Part shown: piece after piece, positions 60,217 through 64,000 of the stretch | Position numbering within the stretch: the stretch's first letter is position 1 | Layout: every line of letters begins with the position of its first letter | DNA from: Pythium myriotylum | Taxonomy: Eukaryota > Oomycota > Peronosporomycetes > Pythiales > Pythiaceae | DNA length: 64,000 nucleotides | Assembly: GCA_023091665.1 (NCBI GenBank) | Contig: JALJCQ010000023.1 | Coordinates: 744,001 to 808,000 of the forward strand | Direction: 5' to 3' | Notes under the pieces: generated by a model | What the model was told of the DNA's origin: nothing | Seen by the model: only the letters and a program-made list of their open reading frames with translations | The model's database searches: none | Position numbers and translations under genes: made by a program

Positions 60217-60789
60217 TTATAATCGATTGGTCTTTACGCTTGGTCTGTTCTCCTCAAACTCACTGTCTCTTCTAGTGGCATGCGCGCTGGTCAGACGTTG
60301 TGGTTTGCAGATGAGCAAGAAGCATTGCGGAGGGGCAAGGCAAATCGTCCTATTATCGCGTCGCGTTTCGGGTGACGGCACGTAGTCAAGCAATCCCGTT
60401 GGCCAAGAGTGTGCCGCCCCAAGACGGAAGTGAATGGCCAAACAGCTTTGAGCGAATTCGCAACAACGAAACAACCACGGCGTCAGCGTTGTCTGTATTA
60501 CGCCGTTGTCGCTCCATGTGTGCTGACACTGCGTCTCGTCAACGGGTTTGATCACTCGGCACCCGTTCAAGTGGAGTTTACGACGCTTGCATTGCAAGTA
60601 TCTAAAGATCTCGAAATTCGCACAGCTCTTCCTTAGACATACGGCACGCGCAAATTCCTGACTCTGCATTGGGCTGCAAACGGGCAGCGCATACGAGTCG
60701 ACGGAGGGATTTGAATAACCGTTTAATCGATGACTGAGATCGAAAGTCCCGATTAATCTGGTGAACGAATCATTTGAAAGGCTAGTCAT
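60217..60789 (-). CDS. Doubtful Cys-containing ORF, 190 aa
   Basis: Open from an ATG at 60789, with the frame continuing open another 63 codons upstream. An open run of ~250 codons in AT-richer DNA is unlikely by chance. The product has about a dozen Cys and no signal peptide, repeat or known domain. It could be a lineage-specific gene, an exon, or a decayed element. Low confidence. Confidence 0.25.
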   Translation of the reverse strand: MTSLSNDSFTRLIGTFDLSHRLNGYSNPSVDSYALPVCSPMQSQEFARAVCLRKSCANFEIFRYLQCKRRKLHLNGCRVIKPVDETQCQHTWSDNGVIQTTLTPWLFRCCEFAQSCLAIHFRLGAAHSWPTGLLDYVPSPETRRDNRTICLAPPQCFLLICKPQRLTSAHATRRDSEFEENRPSVKTNRL

Positions 60790-61222
60790 CGAAACGGAAT
60801 GTAACCGGCGGCAGAAACACTCTGACGTTGGCTGTCGTTGGCTTCTCGTTGGTCCACGTCGACTGGTACCTGGTTTTCGACAGTCGTTGTGATCAGCGTC
60901 ACCGCCTCCGTCTCTCGCGTGCAACAAACCAGAAATGACAGGCTTGTTTCTAGTCGACCACTGCTTTAGTCTATGCAAGTTTTAATCCGAGCATCCCCCC
61001 ATTGTGGGTGAGCCGAGGAGGGGAGTCCCGTCCCTACAGCGTAGCTGTGGAGTCGAGCTGTCGTATTGGATTCCGGAAGATGCCCAGCTTACTTGGAGGG
61101 TCGACTGACCATGCAATGTGCTGAGCCATTCGTCGAACACTGACCACGAAAGACCCCCTCCCCTCGACGGAGTCGCGTTCCTCTCCCCAGAGCACCCAGC
61201 TCGCCATCCGCTCGCAACTTCT

Positions 61223-61238
61223 CTCACTCTTCAATCTT
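61223..61238 (+). promoter_or_regulatory. Oomycete-type initiator/flanking promoter element
   Basis: CTCACTCTTCAATCTT resembles the oomycete core promoter (initiator TCAYTYY followed by a flanking CAWTTT-like region). It lies about 50 bp before the transporter ATG, the expected distance for short oomycete leaders. Confidence 0.45.
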
Positions 61239-61273
61239 CTCTCCAGTGATCTTACCAAGATACCAAGATTCCG

Positions 61274-62950
61274 ATGAGTACCAAGCTAGACGTGATCGAG
61301 CGGGCCTCGTACGTTTCGTCAGCCACCAAGGGCAAGACTGACGGCGTTTACCACGAGTCTAAGACGCCTGAGCTGCTTGAGGGCGGCGCTCTACGCCCGG
61401 GTGGCCAACCCGACATCTGGGGCAAGGACCACATCGGACTGCTCATCCAGTATGCGGCCGTCGGTATGATCTACGGCACACTGCCCGGGACCGTGTACCC
61501 CTTCCTGCAGCAGTATCTCAACATGGAAGGAACGCAAATCGTGTCGGCCAGCGTTTTGCTGACCATGCCCTGGTCGTTCAAGTTCGTCTACGGAATCATC
61601 TCGGACTGCTTCCCGATCTTTGGATACCGGCGCCGCCCGTACATGATCATCGGCTGGACCGTGTGCGCGGCCGTGCTGCTCGTCATGGGTTGTATGAGCG
61701 CTGGCTCGCCGTATTACCGAGACCCAAAGTTGAAGGGTGTGGACTTGGACACATTCACGCCCGAGCAGATTGCCCAGGGCATCGATCTCACAGCCCCTGA
61801 TCGCGGTGGGAAGTTTATCATTCTAATGATGCTCGCGGCCGTCGGCTATGTCGGTGCTGACATCGCAGCCGATGCCGTGGTCGTCGAGCTCGCTCAACGT
61901 GAGCCGGAAGCTGTACGCGGGACGACGCAGACGACGATCTACATGGTGCGCACGGTCTTCGTGACCATCTCTCGCATCATCACGGGCTTTGCGTTCAATG
62001 GCGAGGACTATGGCGGTGACTTCGACTTCTCTATGTCGTTCCCGCAACTCATGCTGCTGCTTGCAATCTTCTGCGTACCGATCGTGCCGCTCACGTGGTA
62101 TTTCATCAAGGAGGAGACTCACCCAGGTGTCGTGCTGCGGGACTACTCGGCTGATGTGTGGGAGTTGTTGCAGACGCGCGTGGTGTACCAGGTCATCGCG
62201 TACAAGTTTTTCTCGGGGATTTTCGAGAATTTCAGCGCGACGCCTGTGTCTCCCATGCAAAAGTATTGGGCCAAGGCCACACCGCTTAACGACACGATTT
62301 GCAACATTATCGGCTATGCAATCTATGGCGCGACGCTCTACGCTACGGGTCGTTGGGGGCTCCACTGGAACTGGCGCTCGATGCACGCGATCACGCTGGT
62401 GGCCGTGACGGCCATCGATTCGGTCGTTGTGTTCATCACGACCTGGGACATCGTCCGCAACCAGTGGTTTTGGCTCGGGCCACCCATCCTGGAGAACCTC
62501 CCGAGCGGCATCGGCTTCGTGATCGCGACCTACGTGGTTGTCGAGCTCGCGGGGGAAGGCAACGAAGGCGTCATGTATGGGCTGCTCACGACTGTCTCCA
62601 ACATGTCGTCTCCCTTCGCCAGCACGATCACTAAGAATGTCAACCGCGAGTTCGACGTCACCAACGCTGACATTATCAAAGACACGCACCACGTCCGTAC
62701 GCAAGTGACGTACGTCATGGCAATCCGGTACACGGTCAATCTGCTCGGGCTCGCATTCTTGCCGCTCCTACCAGCTCAGAAGGCGCAGACTCAAGAGCTA
62801 AAGCGGACTGGCGGCAAGAGCAAGGTGTTTGGCGCTATCACCATCGTCTACATTACATTTGCGCTATCGTGGTCTGTAATGGTCAACATCCTCTCCATTT
62901 ACCCGAGTACCAAGTGTCTCAAGCTTGTCGGCGGTGCTGGATGCAAGTAG
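61274..62950 (+). CDS. Folate-biopterin transporter (FBT/BT1) family membrane protein
   Basis: Intronless, 558 aa. About 12 membrane segments follow a polar N-terminus of ~55 residues. Family-type features: LPGTVYPFLQQYLNMEGTQ, TMPWSFKFVYGIISDCFPIFGYRRRPYMIIGW (loop between TM2 and TM3), VGADIAADAVVVELAQREPE, RGTTQTTIYMVR and a C-terminal LLTTVSNMSSPF. These match the BT1/FBT branch of the major facilitator superfamily. Characterised members carry folates, pterins or S-adenosylmethionine in kinetoplastids, plants and cyanobacteria. Oomycetes have expanded this family, and the substrate here is unknown. Location is plasma membrane or organelle; no presequence was seen. Confidence 0.9.
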   Translation: MSTKLDVIERASYVSSATKGKTDGVYHESKTPELLEGGALRPGGQPDIWGKDHIGLLIQYAAVGMIYGTLPGTVYPFLQQYLNMEGTQIVSASVLLTMPWSFKFVYGIISDCFPIFGYRRRPYMIIGWTVCAAVLLVMGCMSAGSPYYRDPKLKGVDLDTFTPEQIAQGIDLTAPDRGGKFIILMMLAAVGYVGADIAADAVVVELAQREPEAVRGTTQTTIYMVRTVFVTISRIITGFAFNGEDYGGDFDFSMSFPQLMLLLAIFCVPIVPLTWYFIKEETHPGVVLRDYSADVWELLQTRVVYQVIAYKFFSGIFENFSATPVSPMQKYWAKATPLNDTICNIIGYAIYGATLYATGRWGLHWNWRSMHAITLVAVTAIDSVVVFITTWDIVRNQWFWLGPPILENLPSGIGFVIATYVVVELAGEGNEGVMYGLLTTVSNMSSPFASTITKNVNREFDVTNADIIKDTHHVRTQVTYVMAIRYTVNLLGLAFLPLLPAQKAQTQELKRTGGKSKVFGAITIVYITFALSWSVMVNILSIYPSTKCLKLVGGAGCK

Positions 62951-63139
62951 AAAGACACGAGTTGTTCGCGCCAGAAGTTGCACTTGAGAGAATGGAAGTG
63001 GATTTCTTGTGGGTTGGTTGTCATCGTACTGGATAGAAAACGCTGCAAGAACCGAGACGCCCTCGTCCCGTGCTGGGACGCTACGTTCTAGTCGACTCCA
63101 CGGAGGCATTTCTCGACTTGTTGAATTTCTTGGGAGGAC

Positions 63140-64000
63140 ATGAATCACCTACAACCATTTGTGTCGCCACTTATCAACGAAGACTGCAACCCAGGCAACT
63201 CTTCCTTTGGATTCACATGGCAGGCAGCAGCTCGGCCAGTTGCAGGTTTCCGCATTGACACCAGTTGGGATGGCATCTGCGAGGTGGTGAACCTGGGTCT
63301 CGAACAGTGCAATGACCTCGTTGAGACGTCCACTGTCCGATATTTCATTTTGCTCCCTGACGAACATGTGATCCAAGTGGATGTGATCGGAAATCCCATG
63401 GGATTTATTCAGGCGCTGCGTTTTATCTCCAACCTACGCACCAGCGCGTGGTACGGGAGTACAGGATCGTCGGTGTCGAAGTCCTTCGTCGCGCCAGATG
63501 GATTTTGCGTGAAGCTGCTGCGTGGAACGTTTGGAAAGAAGAAGTGCGTCCGCTTAGGAGTACTCTACTCTCCCTTGGCGATGGAGTTACGAGGACTCGA
63601 TCCACCTGGGCGAATTGAGCATGAGCCGACACAGCTGTTTGGAGACCAAGAAAATACCTTTCCATTCGACAGCCACAAGCCTTCTCTCAAAGCTTTGGTC
63701 GTGGATTTCGGTGAGTTCGTGAGAAGCATCGACGTGCTGTCAACGGCGGAATATAACTACTACGGCACGATCAGCGCCTTCGTGAATTTCGACGTCAATG
63801 AGCATTTTTTCGTGATGGTCCACGGGGAGTATCTTTGTGCGGTCGAAATTTGCGTTGCCGACTCCAAGCTCGTCAGCATCAGGTTCAAGACCAACCGTCG
63901 AACGTCTCAATGGTATGGAGGTGGTGAAGGTACCCGACGCATTATAGAAGCAATGTCACCCGGATTGACGATATGCGGTTTCTACGGTAATCGCGGCGGG
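63140..64000 (+). CDS. Jacalin-like lectin-domain protein 2 (partial, 3' end outside window)
   Basis: Open from the ATG at 63140 to the window edge, 287 codons. Two jacalin-like units are visible: the first ends with GFIQALRFISNLRTSAWYG, FVAPDGFCVKLLRGTFGKK and RLGVLYSPL. The second reaches GEYLCAVEICVADSKLVSIRF, TNRRTSQWYG and ICGFYGNRGG at the edge. It is in the same orientation as lectin 1, from which it is separated by the FBT transporter. The two proteins share layout but not close sequence, so the duplication is old. Alternative start codons cannot be excluded. Confidence 0.7.
   Translation, partial: MNHLQPFVSPLINEDCNPGNSSFGFTWQAAARPVAGFRIDTSWDGICEVVNLGLEQCNDLVETSTVRYFILLPDEHVIQVDVIGNPMGFIQALRFISNLRTSAWYGSTGSSVSKSFVAPDGFCVKLLRGTFGKKKCVRLGVLYSPLAMELRGLDPPGRIEHEPTQLFGDQENTFPFDSHKPSLKALVVDFGEFVRSIDVLSTAEYNYYGTISAFVNFDVNEHFFVMVHGEYLCAVEICVADSKLVSIRFKTNRRTSQWYGGGEGTRRIIEAMSPGLTICGFYGNRGG

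Larger units (their letters stand above)
60174..61273. other. Intergenic region (1.1 kb), lower GC
   Basis: This stretch is AT-richer than its neighbours. It contains one doubtful minus-strand open frame (listed separately) and an initiator-like element just before the transporter. Confidence 0.5.

Overview
The window is nuclear DNA of an oomycete, most likely a Pythium/Phytophthora-type peronosporomycete (inference). The evidence is short GT-AG introns (mostly 57-90 bp), intergenic gaps of 100-1100 bp, GC-rich coding sequence, and a gene set typical of stramenopile water moulds: a GPI-type GH17 glucanase, a folate-biopterin-type transporter, jacalin-like lectins, a bZIP/START-like protein, and a TOG-array protein expected in a flagellated lineage. 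No rRNA, tRNA, CRISPR, IS or recognisable retroelement was found. Exon boundaries were worked out by hand from splice signals, reading phase and protein family continuity.

Layout. 1-10.7 kb: 5' part of a RAD54 recombinase-type translocase (-), a GPI-anchored GH17 glucanase (+), a TOGARAM/crescerin-type TOG protein (-) and a small unknown protein (+). 10.8-22.9 kb: nucleoporin Nup93/Nic96 (-), then two tandem multidomain PDZ-PH scaffold genes (+) that are near-identical over about 2.5 kb but strongly diverged elsewhere. 23.1-33.2 kb: mitochondrial dienoyl-CoA isomerase (-), a mitochondrial carrier with 4 exons (-), ribosomal protein eS10 (+), a coiled-coil protein (+) whose CDS overlaps by 7 bp the convergent six-exon ankyrin protein (-), and a two-exon Ser-rich coiled-coil protein (+). 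33.3-42.5 kb: a second SNF2 ATPase (-) and three AhpD/CMD-like paralogues. 42.7-49.4 kb: D-type-like cyclin (-), a small tail-anchored protein with a PP1-docking-like motif (+), a tandem-BRCT protein (-), and a secreted TSP1-nicotinamidase-like fusion with apparent frame breaks (-). 49.7-64 kb: a seven-PDZ protein (-), an IQ-WW protein (+), mitochondrial processing peptidase beta (-), a bZIP/START-like protein (-), a jacalin-like lectin (+), an FBT/BT1 transporter (+) and the 5' part of a second jacalin-like lectin (+).

Functional links. The genes are mostly independent housekeeping units, but there are local themes. Two SNF2 ATPases and a BRCT protein concern chromatin or DNA repair. The isomerase, the carrier and MPP-beta are mitochondrial. 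Three local duplications stand out: the PDZ-PH pair, the AhpD-like trio and the lectin pair. The most notable observations are the conversion-like mosaic between the PDZ-PH genes, the TSP1-nicotinamidase fusion with compensating one-base slips, the AhpD-like cluster, and a cyclin with an LxCxE motif beside E2F-like and CCAAT sites.
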